Origin: Planktothricoides raciborskii GIHE-MW2
GTDB lineage: Bacteria; Cyanobacteriota; Cyanobacteriia; Cyanobacteriales; Laspinemataceae
DNA length: 64,000 nucleotides
NCBI RefSeq assembly: GCF_040564635.1
Contig: NZ_CP159837.1
Coordinates: forward strand, 933,001 to 997,000
Reading direction: 5' to 3'
Both the position numbers and the translations under genes were made by a program. Shown here piece after piece: positions 1-13,843 of this stretch. The notes beneath the pieces are model-generated. The model searched no databases, was not told the DNA's origin, and saw nothing but the letters and a program-made list of their open reading frames with translations. Every line of letters starts with the position of its first letter. Positions within the stretch are counted from its first letter, which is position 1.

Positions 1-435
1 CATAATCTAAACAACATCTAAACAAGTTTTTTTTATTTCCTTAACCGGGTTTCTTTAGACAATTTCGGCCAGACATAAGTTTTGCCAGAAACCCGGTTTA
101 TTTTCTTGGTTCTCGGTTTCTCTTCGTGTCCTATGTGCCTGGTGAAAAGCATATCCTAATTTTGCCTAAAAAAATCTGGCGCTACCGTGACAACCCCTCT
201 ATTACTTTTTTCCTGTGCCAATAGCATATCTACCAGTTGTGTCTGGGGCAACTGTTAAAAAGTCTTTCGGTATGGTAGCTTTGGCAAGTAATCTATCAAG
301 TAATCTATATTGATATCACAACTTTACTCCAACATATGCCCCGGTCAAGCCCTTGACCTGAATCCTTGCAGGGGATAAATTCCCCGGATCTATTGAGCAA
401 GCAAATTTGATATAACTAAGCATGGGGATTTTCTT
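1..435. other. Non-coding left edge with one dispersed repeat
   Basis: No convincing coding region was seen before the small zinc-ribbon gene. Positions 43-100 hold an inverted pair of the window's commonest dispersed repeat: AACCGGGTTTCTT on the left and CAGAAACCCGGTT on the right. The rest is AT-rich and unremarkable. No cas gene fragment is visible although a large CRISPR array lies to the right. Confidence 0.6.
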
Positions 436-639
436 ATGGAACCAAATTCTGTGTTATTTACTACGGAAGAGTTAGAACAGTGGCGAAAAAATTTAGCAGT
501 TGCTAATAGAAATAATATTTTTTGTCATTGTCGCAATTGCGAGGCTGAATGGGTTGATTCTTCGGAGGATAATCTTTGTCCCGAATGTGGCAGCAGAAAT
601 ATTGAGCATATTTCCTGTTGGCAATTTCCTGATGATTAG
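436..639 (+). CDS. Small zinc-ribbon protein, function unknown
   Basis: This 67-residue protein has two Cys pairs, C32-x2-C35 (after an extra C30-H31) and C48-x2-C51 within LCPECGS, the pattern of a small zinc ribbon that binds one zinc ion. The N-terminal 25 residues look helical and charged, and there is no signal peptide or membrane segment. The ATG lies about 10 bases after GGGGA, an acceptable ribosome-binding site. Zinc ribbons of this size can bind nucleic acid or proteins, but nothing here shows which. It stands alone on its strand and is followed by GT-rich low-complexity DNA and the 82-bp tandem repeat. The ribbon is fairly sure; the role is unknown. Confidence 0.62.
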   Translation: MEPNSVLFTTEELEQWRKNLAVANRNNIFCHCRNCEAEWVDSSEDNLCPECGSRNIEHISCWQFPDD

Positions 640-700
640 TTGATGGTTGTTTGTTGTTGGTTGGTGGTTGTTGGTTGTTTGTTTTTGTTTGTTGTTGGTT

Positions 701-2000
701 AACCCAGAAACCCGGTTTCTATTTTAGTTTAAGTTTTCCGCAAGGGTTGACGCAAGAAACCGGGTTTCTTAGCCTAAAAGTTAAGCCAGAAACCCGGTTT
801 CTATTTTAGTTTAAGTTTTCCGCAAGGGTTGACGCAAGAAACCGGGTTTCTTAGCCTAAAAGTTAAGCCAGAAACCCGGTTTCTATTTTAGTTTAAGTTT
901 TCCGCAAGGGTTGACGCAAGAAACCGGGTTTCTTAGCCTAAAAGTTAAGCCAGAAACCCGGTTTCTATTTTAGTTTAAGTTTTCCGCAAGGGTTGAGGCA
1001 AGAAACCGGGTTTCTTAGCCTAAAAGTTAAGCCAGAAACCCGGTTTCTATTTTAGTTTAAGTTTTCCGCAAGGGTTGACGCAAGAAACCGGGTTTCTTAG
1101 CCTAAAAGTTAACCCAGAAACCCGGTTTCTATTTTAGTTTAGGTTTTCCGCAAGGGTTGACGCAAGAAACCGGGTTTCTTAGCCTAAAAGTTAACCCAGA
1201 AACCCGGTTTCTATTTTAGTTTAAGTTTTCCGCAAGGGTTGACGCAAGAAACCGGGTTTCTTAGCCTAAAAGTTAAGCCAGAAACCCGGTTTCTATTTTA
1301 GTTTAAGTTTTCCGCAAGGGTTGACGCAAGAAACCGGGTTTCTTAGCCTAAAAGTTAAGCCAGAAACCCGGTTTCTATTTTAGTTTAGGTTTTCCGCAAA
1401 GGTTGACGCAAGAAACCGGGTTTCTTAGCCTAAAAGTTAACCCAGAAACCCGGTTTCTATTTTAGTTTAAGTTTTCCGCAAGGGTTGACGCAAGAAACCG
1501 GGTTTCTTAGCCTAAAAGTTAACCCAGAAACCCGGTTTCTATTTTAGAAAAAGTTTTCCGCAAAGGTTGACGCAAGAAACCGGGTTTCTTAGCCTAAAAG
1601 TTAAGCCAGAAACCCGGTTTCTATTTTAGTTTAAGTTTTCCGCAAGGGTTGACGCAAGAAACCGGGTTTCTTAGCCTAAAAGTTAACCCAGAAACCCGGT
1701 TTCTATTTTAGAAAAAGTTTTCCGCAAAGGTTGACGCAAGAAACCGGGTTTCTTAGCCTAAAAGTTAAGCCAGAAACCCGGTTTCTATTTTAGTTTAAGT
1801 TTTCCGCAAGGGTTGAGGCAAGAAACCGGGTTTCTTAGCCTAAAAGTTAAGCCAGAAACCCGGTTTCTATTTTAGTTTAGGTTTTCCGCAAGGGTTGACG
1901 CAAGAAACCGGGTTTCTTAGCCTAAAAGTTAACCCAGAAACCCGGTTTCTATTTTAGTTTAAGTTTTCCGCAAGGGTTGAGGCAAGAAACCGGGTTTCTT
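701..2000. repeat. Tandem array of 82-bp units (16 copies, the last 70 bp)
   Basis: Units start at 701 and then every 82 bp (783, 865, 947 ... 1931) and differ by only a few substitutions, such as TTTAAG/TTTAGG, GACG/GAGG and GTTT/GAAA. Each unit contains AGAAACCCGGTTTCT and, about 34 bases on, its exact reverse complement AGAAACCGGGTTTCT, so each can form a 15-bp stem. The same elements occur singly or in pairs elsewhere in the window. The array ends 24 bp before the first CRISPR repeat. The preceding 640-700 is TTGGTTGTT-type low-complexity DNA. No coding function is apparent. Confidence 0.95.
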
Positions 2001-2024
2001 AACTGCATCGTTTAATTGAATGGA

Positions 2025-7576
<5,552 letters not shown>

Positions 7577-7760
7577 AGCAAAAATTATAACCCTTATCCT
7601 GTGGGATGTCTAGAGGCGGTTTGCGAGGCTCAGGAATTTTGTTGCTACAATTTTGCTAAACCCCGAAAAAAAAATCGCTGAAACCGTTACCCAGAGAGGG
7701 TGCGAGGCTCCCGACGAATTAGCTAAGTTTCAGGGATTTTTGGCCAGCCTCGCAAGACCA
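7577..7760 (-). promoter_or_regulatory. Probable CRISPR leader
   Basis: This is unique sequence between the array and the neighbouring dispersed repeats, and the only plausible leader. It holds TGCGAGGCT at 7622-7630 and 7701-7709 and the inverse AGCCTCGCA at 7746-7754, plus an A-rich stretch around 7664-7672. The other array end has only 24 bp before the 82-bp tandem repeats. The leader role is inferred from position, repeat orientation and the promoter motif. Confidence 0.65.
7584..7612 (-). promoter_or_regulatory. Sigma70-type promoter facing into the CRISPR array
   Basis: Read on the minus strand, TAGACA (7612-7607) is followed after exactly 17 bases by TATAAT (7589-7584). The -35 box matches TTGACA at five of six positions and the -10 box is perfect. 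A start about seven bases after the -10 box falls at the leader-repeat junction (about 7577), so the precursor transcript would begin almost directly with the first repeat. Confidence 0.65.
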
Positions 7761-7784
7761 GGTTACTAGCTAGTTATTTATTTT

Positions 7785-8060
7785 ATCGGGAAATCCGGTC
7801 TCTATTTTGAGTTTTTGGTAAAGGTTGACGCACAAAACCGGGTTTCTTGGGCTGGGAGTTAACCCAGGAAAACCCAGAAACCCGGTTTCTATTTTGGTTT
7901 AAGTTTTCGGCAAAGGTTGACGCAAGAAACCGGGTTTCTTGGGGTAGGGGCGAAGCATGACCGCAGACAAGTTATTGCTTAAAATATTGTAGGGGCGATT
8001 CGCGAATCGCCCCTACGGTGGTTTTCAGAGTTAACCCAGAAACCCGGTTTCTATTTTAGT
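7785..8060. repeat. Dispersed repeats and a perfect palindrome
   Basis: This stretch has several copies of the AGAAACC(C/G)GGTTTCT element (for example near 7876-7890 and 7925-7940). A perfect 28-bp palindrome at 7989-8016 has the half-site GTAGGGGCGATTCG. The sequence GTAGGGGCGAAGCATGACCG near 7945-7964 recurs in the MITE-like elements. No coding capacity was seen. Confidence 0.8.
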
Positions 8061-8061
8061 T

Positions 8062-8283
8062 TATAGCGGTTTTCAGGTTAATAAATCGCGATCGGGCGAA
8101 GCATTCCGTAGGGGCGAAGCATTCCGGCAGTCCATTTAATATTCCAAGCAGTAGGGGCGAATGGCCATTCGCCCCTACACTGCCGGAATGCTTCGCCCGT
8201 ACAATCTTTTAAGTCATAATTTATCTGCGGTCATGCTTCGCCCCTACAAATCATTGTGGTTTATTTAATAGAAAACCGCTGTA
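8062..8283. mobile_element. MITE-like element, copy 1 (about 222 bp)
   Basis: The ends are imperfect terminal inverted repeats: TATAGCGGTTTTC on the left and GAAAACCGCTGTA on the right (12 of 13 positions match). The interior contains GGTCATGCTTCGCCCCTAC and nested palindromes built on GTAGGGGCGAA, with no ORF. A second element with the same ends and core is at 12683-12830. It is presumably a non-autonomous element mobilised in trans; no matching transposase was recognised in the window. Confidence 0.7.
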
Positions 8284-8433
8284 AGTCTTCGGCAAAGGTT
8301 GAGGAAAGAAACCGGGTTTCTTAGTACAAGGGTTGAGGAAAGAAACCGGGTTTCTTGGGCTGAGTAACCCAGAAACCCGGTTTCTATTTTAATTTAAGTC
8401 TTCGGCAAAGGTTGACGTAAGAAACCGGGTTTC

Positions 8434-9822
8434 TTACACTCCACCGACTACTACGTTGCTAATGCGGAGACTCGGCCCCGCACAGCCGACGGGTAAACCA
8501 CTTTGGCCCCCTTTGCCACAACCCCCGGACTCATCCCAGTAGTAGTCATCCCCGATCGCTTCTATATCTGCCAAAGTGCTGAACACATTGCCGGAAAGGG
8601 TGACATCCCGCACAGGTTCCGCGAGTTGACCATTTCTAATCATCCACGCTTCCCCAGCGGTAAAGGTGAACATTTCCCCGTTGGTCATGCCTCCTAACCA
8701 ATTTCGCGCATAGACTCCCTCGGAAATATCACTAAATAAATCTCCTGCGGGAGTTTTACCACGGGCAATCCAAGTATTCGTCATTCTCACAATGGGCGCA
8801 TAGTGATAATTCAAACACCGGGCATTGCCGGTAGGGGCTTCATCCAGTTTCCCGGCAGTTTCGCGGGAATGTAGCCTGCCCACTAATACCCCATCCTTAA
8901 TTAATTGAGTAGTAGTGGCTGGGGTGCCTTCATCGTCGTAGAGGTAGCTGCCGCGATGCCCTTCTGGGGCTGCCCCGTCAAAAATTTGCAGGTCTTCTGG
9001 GCCAAACCGCCGCCCCAAGGTCATTACTTCTAATAAGTCGGGGTTTTCATAAGCCATGTCCGCTTCGGAAAGATGGCCAAAGGCTTCGTGAACAAATAAA
9101 CCGGAGAGAATAGGGTCAATTACTACGGTGTAGGTGTTGCCCTTAACTGGAGGTAAGGATAAGGCATTCACAGCCCTTTCCGCAGCCCCGCGCACTTGCT
9201 GATCCAAGTTGGTCAGGTCTTCGTAACCCTGACGAGATCCGGTGGTTTCTCGCCCGGTTTGCACCATTTCTCCGTCGCGGGCGGTGGCGGCAAAGCGCAT
9301 TTCCATGTCTACCCAAGATTGTTCTAATAAGGTGCCGTCGGAGGTGGCGAGGATAAGTCGCTGAGAAATGTCCCCGTAGCGGACGGAAGTGGTGGCGATC
9401 CGAGGGTCAACGCTATGGAGAATTTCGCTGTAGCGATCGCAGAGTTGCTTTTTCACCAACAGGGGCAAAGTTCTGGGGTTGGTGCCACTTCTATGTAAAT
9501 GATAAGTGCCGACCACGGGCTCCACATAAGCCAGACAAGTGGTGTCATCCCCGACTAAACGGGCAGCAGCGATCGCTTCTTCCACTCTGGCTTGGATATG
9601 TTCCAAATTATTGAAACTGGCAAAACCCCAGCCTCCCTTGTAACAGGCCCGAACTTGTCCCCCAGTGGACACCCCTTCGCTGAGGGTTTCAATCTTTTCC
9701 CCGCGCAAAAAGATATCGGTGCCCTCGGCGGCTTCTAGGCGAATGGCCAAATAATCAACTCGGTGGGCAAATCGCCGAATTAAGTCTGAAAGTAAATTCT
9801 TGGCGTCATCGGTGACAATCAT
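8434..9822 (-). CDS. tldD: TldD/PmbA family metalloprotease
   Basis: This 462-residue protein has the normal TldD length. HEAFGH at residues 245-250 is the zinc-binding HExxxH motif that marks the catalytic TldD type rather than its inactive PmbA/TldE partner. The Gly-rich C-terminal part (GGCGKGGQSGLPVGCAGPS) and the N-terminal mixed domain also fit. Family members cleave unfolded or leaderless peptides, for example in maturation of modified peptides and CcdA turnover; the substrate here is unknown. It is cytoplasmic, with no signal sequence. It lies 169 bp downstream of larB on the same strand and could be co-transcribed. The TAA stop abuts a copy of the AGAAACCGGGTTTCT repeat. No TldE partner is in the window. 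Confidence 0.92.
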   Translation of the reverse strand: MIVTDDAKNLLSDLIRRFAHRVDYLAIRLEAAEGTDIFLRGEKIETLSEGVSTGGQVRACYKGGWGFASFNNLEHIQARVEEAIAAARLVGDDTTCLAYVEPVVGTYHLHRSGTNPRTLPLLVKKQLCDRYSEILHSVDPRIATTSVRYGDISQRLILATSDGTLLEQSWVDMEMRFAATARDGEMVQTGRETTGSRQGYEDLTNLDQQVRGAAERAVNALSLPPVKGNTYTVVIDPILSGLFVHEAFGHLSEADMAYENPDLLEVMTLGRRFGPEDLQIFDGAAPEGHRGSYLYDDEGTPATTTQLIKDGVLVGRLHSRETAGKLDEAPTGNARCLNYHYAPIVRMTNTWIARGKTPAGDLFSDISEGVYARNWLGGMTNGEMFTFTAGEAWMIRNGQLAEPVRDVTLSGNVFSTLADIEAIGDDYYWDESGGCGKGGQSGLPVGCAGPSLRISNVVVGGV

Positions 9823-9991
9823 TATTTTTTAACCCAGAAACCCGGTTTCTATTTTATGTATGAATGAGTTTATCGCAAAGGCTGACGTAAGAAACCCAGA
9901 AACCCGGTTTCACGCAAGAAACCCAGAAACCCGGTTTCTATTTTAGTTTGAGTCTTCGGCAAGGGTTGACCCCAGAAACCGGGTTTCTGAC
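9823..9991. repeat. Cluster of AGAAACC(C/G)GGTTTCT elements between larB and tldD
   Basis: At least four copies of the near-palindrome fill the gap between two co-oriented genes. A degenerate copy (AGAAACCAGGTTGCT on the minus strand) forms the last codons of larB. Any read-through transcript would contain strong 15-bp stems here, which could attenuate tldD expression. Confidence 0.85.
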
Positions 9992-10774
9992 TCAAGCAAC
10001 CTGGTTTCTGGTACGCAGAATTTTAGCCGCTAACATCGCCGCCCCAAAGCCATTGTCAATATTCACCACCCCCAGACCAGCAGCACAGGAGTTAAGCATC
10101 CCCAATAAAGCGGCCAACCCATTAAAACTAGCCCCATAACCGATACTGGTGGGAACAGCGATCGCGGGGGCTTCCACCAAACCCGCCACCACACTGGGTA
10201 AAGCCCCTTCCATCCCGGCGACCACAATCAACACATCGGACTCCATCAGGATATGGCGGTTGGCCAATAAACGGTGAATTCCCGCCACTCCCACGTCCCA
10301 AAGACGTTGGACGCGAAAGCCGCAAAGTTCGGCGGTGACTGCCGCTTCTTCCGCTACGGGCAAGTCGGCAGTTCCGGCACAAACTACCCCAATGGTGCCC
10401 GGATATTCCGGTTCTATGGGGGGAATAGCGGTGGCACAAATCCGCGCACTGCGGTAATAGACCAAACCGGGCAATAGTTCATCTAACTGCAAATAAACCT
10501 CTGGGTCGATGCGAGTTGCCATGACCACGGGATGGCGATCGCGCATCACCTGCATAATTTGCCCAATTTGCTCTGGGGTTTTCCCCGGCCCCCAGATAAC
10601 TTCGGGAAATCCCGTGCGGAGGCTGCGGTGATGATCGATGCGAGCAAATTCCGTTTCTCCGTCCCTGGTGACAGGTTCAAAGGCCATAATTTTGAGATTT
10701 TCCAAGGCAGCATCGGGCTTGAGGGTGCCGTTGGCGACGGCTTCGAGTAAGGTTTGTAAGGCTTGTGAGTTCAC
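9992..10774 (-). CDS. larB: LarB, nickel-pincer cofactor biosynthesis carboxylase/hydrolase
   Basis: This 260-residue protein matches LarB, which resembles PurE-type AIR carboxylase. LarB carboxylates and hydrolyses nicotinic acid adenine dinucleotide as the first step to the nickel-pincer nucleotide used by lactate racemase. The C-terminal PurE-like core is clear (GTADLPVAEEA, WDVGVAGIHRL, GMEGALPSVV, PTSIGYGASFNG). The last residues, RNQVA, are encoded by a degenerate dispersed repeat, so the C-terminus seems to have been replaced by repeat DNA. It begins 39 bp after the solute-binding lipoprotein gene and precedes tldD, suggesting a transcription unit. larA, larC and larE are not in the window, so whether a complete cofactor pathway exists cannot be told. 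Confidence 0.9.
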   Translation of the reverse strand: MNSQALQTLLEAVANGTLKPDAALENLKIMAFEPVTRDGETEFARIDHHRSLRTGFPEVIWGPGKTPEQIGQIMQVMRDRHPVVMATRIDPEVYLQLDELLPGLVYYRSARICATAIPPIEPEYPGTIGVVCAGTADLPVAEEAAVTAELCGFRVQRLWDVGVAGIHRLLANRHILMESDVLIVVAGMEGALPSVVAGLVEAPAIAVPTSIGYGASFNGLAALLGMLNSCAAGLGVVNIDNGFGAAMLAAKILRTRNQVA

Positions 10775-10813
10775 GGCTAGATGTTTGTTGAAATTTGCTG
10801 AAATTTGTTGAAA

Positions 10814-12628
10814 TTATTCGCTAATTGTTAGTTCATAGATATTCCAGAATGCACCACCGATGGCCGAATATTGCACTCCTTGAATGCGATCGCGCACTGC
10901 GGACATACTCAAAGGATTCACCAAATGAATCACCGGCAAATATTCTTGCACTAATTTCTGGGCTTCGCTATAGATAGCCTTGCGTTTTTCCTCATCTAAT
11001 TCTTGGGCTCCTTGGACATACAAATCACCGAGTTTTTGTTCCCAATCAGCGATTTTTCTGCCCACCAAAGGAGTTTGCCCCGGTTGGCGTGATTGATTAA
11101 AAACGTGCAATCGACCATCAGGAGCCCAAAGATTTGCCCCATTATTGGGTTCGACTCCGCCGGTAAATCCAATCAAATGACATTCCCAATCCAAAGAATC
11201 CGTCAGTTTGGCAACCATAGCATTAAAAGCAATCGGTTGAAAATCAACGGTAATGCCGATTTCACTCAAATCTTGTTTAATTTGTGCGCCCATTGCCTCT
11301 CTAATTTTATTTCCCGCGTTGGTAATCAAAGTAAAGCGAACTCGGTTGCCGTCTTGGTCTAGGAGTTCATTTCTCTCGTTATATTTAAACCCCGCACTTA
11401 ATAATAACTCTTTAGCTTTTTCGGGATTGTAATCATAGACGGGTAAGCCTTTTTCTGGGGAAAGATAATAAGGGCTTTGGATGGAAAGATGAGAATTTTG
11501 AGGTGCTCCTAGCCCGCGAAATGTATTGTTAATCATTCGGTCCCGGTTCAGACTATAGGCAACAGCTTGTCGAAAAGCCACATTACTAAACCACCGCAAT
11601 TTAATCGGGTCTACCACAGGTTTTTGAGTATCCGCATTCCGACCTTGATTCAGATTAAAAGCCATAAAGGTGGTTCCCGGTGCTTGACCACCATTATAAA
11701 TGGTAAAATTATTCCGATTTTCTTCCTGCTTGAGTAACTCAAAATTGTCTGGAGAAACCGAAATAGAATCTAAATTACCAGAGCGAAACTTCAGCAATGA
11801 GGTATCTTGAGATTCGACAATTTCCCAAACTACCCTTTCAATATAAGGCTGAGAATTACCTTGAGCATCTTTGCGCCAGTAGTAGGGATTTTTTTGAAAA
11901 AATAAGCGCTCGCTGGTAGTATAACCGGCTAATTGGTATGGGCCATTGCCGATAATTTTTTCCGGTGGTGTATTGGTATTCCAAGTGGAGAGAAACCGCA
12001 GATTTCCATCAGATTCTTCCTTGAGGGTAGAACGCAGAATATGGGCGGGTAAAATTTCTTGGCTAGTGGTGCGTAAAAAAGGCGCAAAAGGTTCCGGCAG
12101 AATGAATTCAACCCGGCGATCGTCTAGTTTTCTCACTTGGGCTAAAGCGCCACTTTTGCCAATGCGTAAAGTATCTCTAGCACTGGTAGGAATTTTCTCG
12201 TTATAGTACAATTCATTGTAAGTAAATACTACATCATCAGCGGTCAAAGGTTGCCCATCAGACCACTTTAAATCCGGCCGCAAGGTGAAGATAAATCTTA
12301 GTTTGTCTTCAGAAATTTTCCAAGATTCTGCTAGTCCCGGTTCTACCATCGCGGTGATACCATTTTGCGTGGTTAAGCCCTCAAAAGTTAGCCCAAAAAT
12401 ATTGGGAGATTCTGTACTGAGAACTGGGTTAAAAGTTTTGGGATCGCTGAGTACGCTCAAGACTACTTGATTCACACTTGCGGCTTGACTTTTGAATTGA
12501 GCGGGATTGCACCCAGAAAGAGCGATCGCGCATAAAATCGCACATACAAAAGTTAGGGCGATTCCCGTGAGGGATCCGCTTCGCGGAATCGCGAAACACC
12601 GTCGCCAATAATTACTCAGGAGTTGCAT
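10814..12628 (-). CDS. ABC transporter substrate-binding lipoprotein (family 5, peptide/nickel type)
   Basis: This protein of about 604 residues has the family 5 solute-binding fold (DppA/OppA/NikA). Visible hallmarks are DLKWSDGQPLTADDVVFTYN near the N-terminus, GPYQLAGYTTSERLFFQKNPYYW, and AVAYSLNRDRMINNTFRGL. A signal sequence ends in the lipobox ALSGC, so the mature protein would be lipid-anchored outside the cytoplasmic membrane. I place the start at 12628 (MQLLSNYW), giving an ordinary signal peptide with AAGGAAG upstream; an in-frame ATG at 12655 adds nine polar residues. No permease or ATPase gene is adjacent. It ends 39 bp before larB, so a nickel or peptide ligand are both possible; the sequence cannot decide. 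Confidence 0.9.
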   Translation of the reverse strand: MQLLSNYWRRCFAIPRSGSLTGIALTFVCAILCAIALSGCNPAQFKSQAASVNQVVLSVLSDPKTFNPVLSTESPNIFGLTFEGLTTQNGITAMVEPGLAESWKISEDKLRFIFTLRPDLKWSDGQPLTADDVVFTYNELYYNEKIPTSARDTLRIGKSGALAQVRKLDDRRVEFILPEPFAPFLRTTSQEILPAHILRSTLKEESDGNLRFLSTWNTNTPPEKIIGNGPYQLAGYTTSERLFFQKNPYYWRKDAQGNSQPYIERVVWEIVESQDTSLLKFRSGNLDSISVSPDNFELLKQEENRNNFTIYNGGQAPGTTFMAFNLNQGRNADTQKPVVDPIKLRWFSNVAFRQAVAYSLNRDRMINNTFRGLGAPQNSHLSIQSPYYLSPEKGLPVYDYNPEKAKELLLSAGFKYNERNELLDQDGNRVRFTLITNAGNKIREAMGAQIKQDLSEIGITVDFQPIAFNAMVAKLTDSLDWECHLIGFTGGVEPNNGANLWAPDGRLHVFNQSRQPGQTPLVGRKIADWEQKLGDLYVQGAQELDEEKRKAIYSEAQKLVQEYLPVIHLVNPLSMSAVRDRIQGVQYSAIGGAFWNIYELTISE

Positions 12629-12682
12629 ATATTTATTGTCTTCCTTATATTGCATATATTTTATTCATATATTCTATTAATT

Positions 12683-12830
12683 TATAGCGTTTTTCTGCTG
12701 AATAGATCACATATGCTTAGTAGGGGCGAAGCATGACCGCAAATAATCTCTGGAACCAAATAAAAAATTTTGTCCCGGAATGCTTCGCCCCTACGGGTAT
12801 TTGTGGTTGACCAACGTGAAAACCGCTGTA
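12683..12830. mobile_element. MITE-like element, copy 2 (about 148 bp)
   Basis: The left end TATAGCGTTTTTC and right end GAAAACCGCTGTA match the ends of the element at 8062-8283. The core GTAGGGGCGAAGCATGACCG is shared but inverted relative to the ends. There is no ORF. It sits in the promoter region of the solute-binding protein gene, so it may influence its expression. Confidence 0.7.
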
Positions 12831-13047
12831 ATCGCATTTGTCATGGTTAAATCGGCTTTGTAATTTTTTTTGATTTTTGAGATTATCATTAATGCCCAGA
12901 TTTAAGCAACTATAATATAGCACAATTATCACTTTAATTAAAATATTTTTCAGTGAATTTTCATCAAATTTTACTGAATTAATGTAAACTAAAAATCAGC
13001 AAATTTAATGTTATTTAACATATAAATAAATAGCTAATCAATCAGCC

Positions 13048-13404
13048 TTAATTATTTCTTGTTTTATCTAGCTTGAGTCGATTGCGAATCCGACTCATGG
13101 TGGCTTGGCTGAGTCTAACTTGGGTCATTTCATCGAGGCGATCGCACAATTCCAGCAAAGTAGCATCCTGATATGCTCTCAGCAATTCAGCCACGATTTC
13201 CATTTGCTTCGCTGTTAACTTCGGGGTCGAACCTCCACTGTGGGGTAGGGGGTCAACCTGTCCGGTTTCCCGATATCGTTTCATCAAATTTTGCACAAAA
13301 CCAAGACTGACACTAAAACGCTTGGCTAATTGACGATAAGAGCCTTCCTTATTTTCATAAGCCTGAATAATTTTTTGGCGCAAGTCATTAGAATAAGCTT
13401 TCAT
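13048..13404 (-). CDS. IS630-family transposase N-terminal fragment (helix-turn-helix only)
   Basis: This 118-residue product opens with MKAYSNDLRQKIIQAYE and continues with a winged helix-turn-helix pattern (SYRQLAKRFSVSLGFVQNLM, then KLTAKQMEIVAELL). That is the DNA-binding first part of IS630/Tc1-type transposases, often encoded separately and joined to the catalytic DDE part by frameshifting. Downstream (below 13048) I see no DDE domain. The protein ends RLKLDKTRNN where intact copies usually run on with a Lys-rich linker. The DNA beyond is AT-rich without a recognisable terminal inverted repeat. It is therefore a remnant, or an isolated HTH protein, and not an active element by itself. 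Confidence 0.75.
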   Translation of the reverse strand: MKAYSNDLRQKIIQAYENKEGSYRQLAKRFSVSLGFVQNLMKRYRETGQVDPLPHSGGSTPKLTAKQMEIVAELLRAYQDATLLELCDRLDEMTQVRLSQATMSRIRNRLKLDKTRNN

Positions 13405-13843
13405 TTAGTGGTTTCATCTTTCCAGCTTTAGATAAGGTAAATTGTACCAGACTTACCCGAAAACTGTCTGAATAGTCCCTGGGTGTGGGGTGTGGGGTTT
13501 GGGGTGCAGAGGAGCCGAGGAGCCGAGGAGCCGAGGAGCCGAGGAGTCCGCCGTCGGCTTCCGGTGTAGGGGCGCTTCGGCTTGCGTCCCTACACCGGAA
13601 GCAATGCTGACGTCTCTGCTCCGGAAGCATCTCTGTGAACCTCTGTGTCTCTGTGGTTCAATTTACTTATTTCTCCCTTAACTACATCGTAATAGTAAAC
13701 CCCACTGCCCCACACCCTACACTCCTCCATTTCTCCATAAATCTACTTAGGTAAACCTTCTAGGTGATATTTAAAGTTAGGAGCGATCGCCAACAAGAAA
13801 CCCGGTTTCTCCGAGAAAAGAAATCGGGTTTCTGGGAAGGTTT
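13405..13843. repeat. Gene-free repeat-rich stretch with terminator-like hairpin
   Basis: About 13510-13547 is a run of GCCGAGGAG 9-mers. A 15-bp perfect inverted repeat (GCTTCCGGTGTAGGG, 13557-13571, with its complement at 13588-13602) follows. At 13795-13833 an AGAAACCCGGTTTCT element faces an imperfect inverse copy ten bases before the stop of the dihydroorotase-like gene and may terminate it. No coding region was recognised. Confidence 0.7.

Noticed and set aside
7577-8433. A cas gene remnant next to the CRISPR leader
   Set aside because: The DNA is leader, palindromes and MITE-like sequence with no coding similarity.
13048-13404. A complete IS630 element
   Set aside because: No DDE domain and no terminal inverted repeats were found, so only a remnant is reported.
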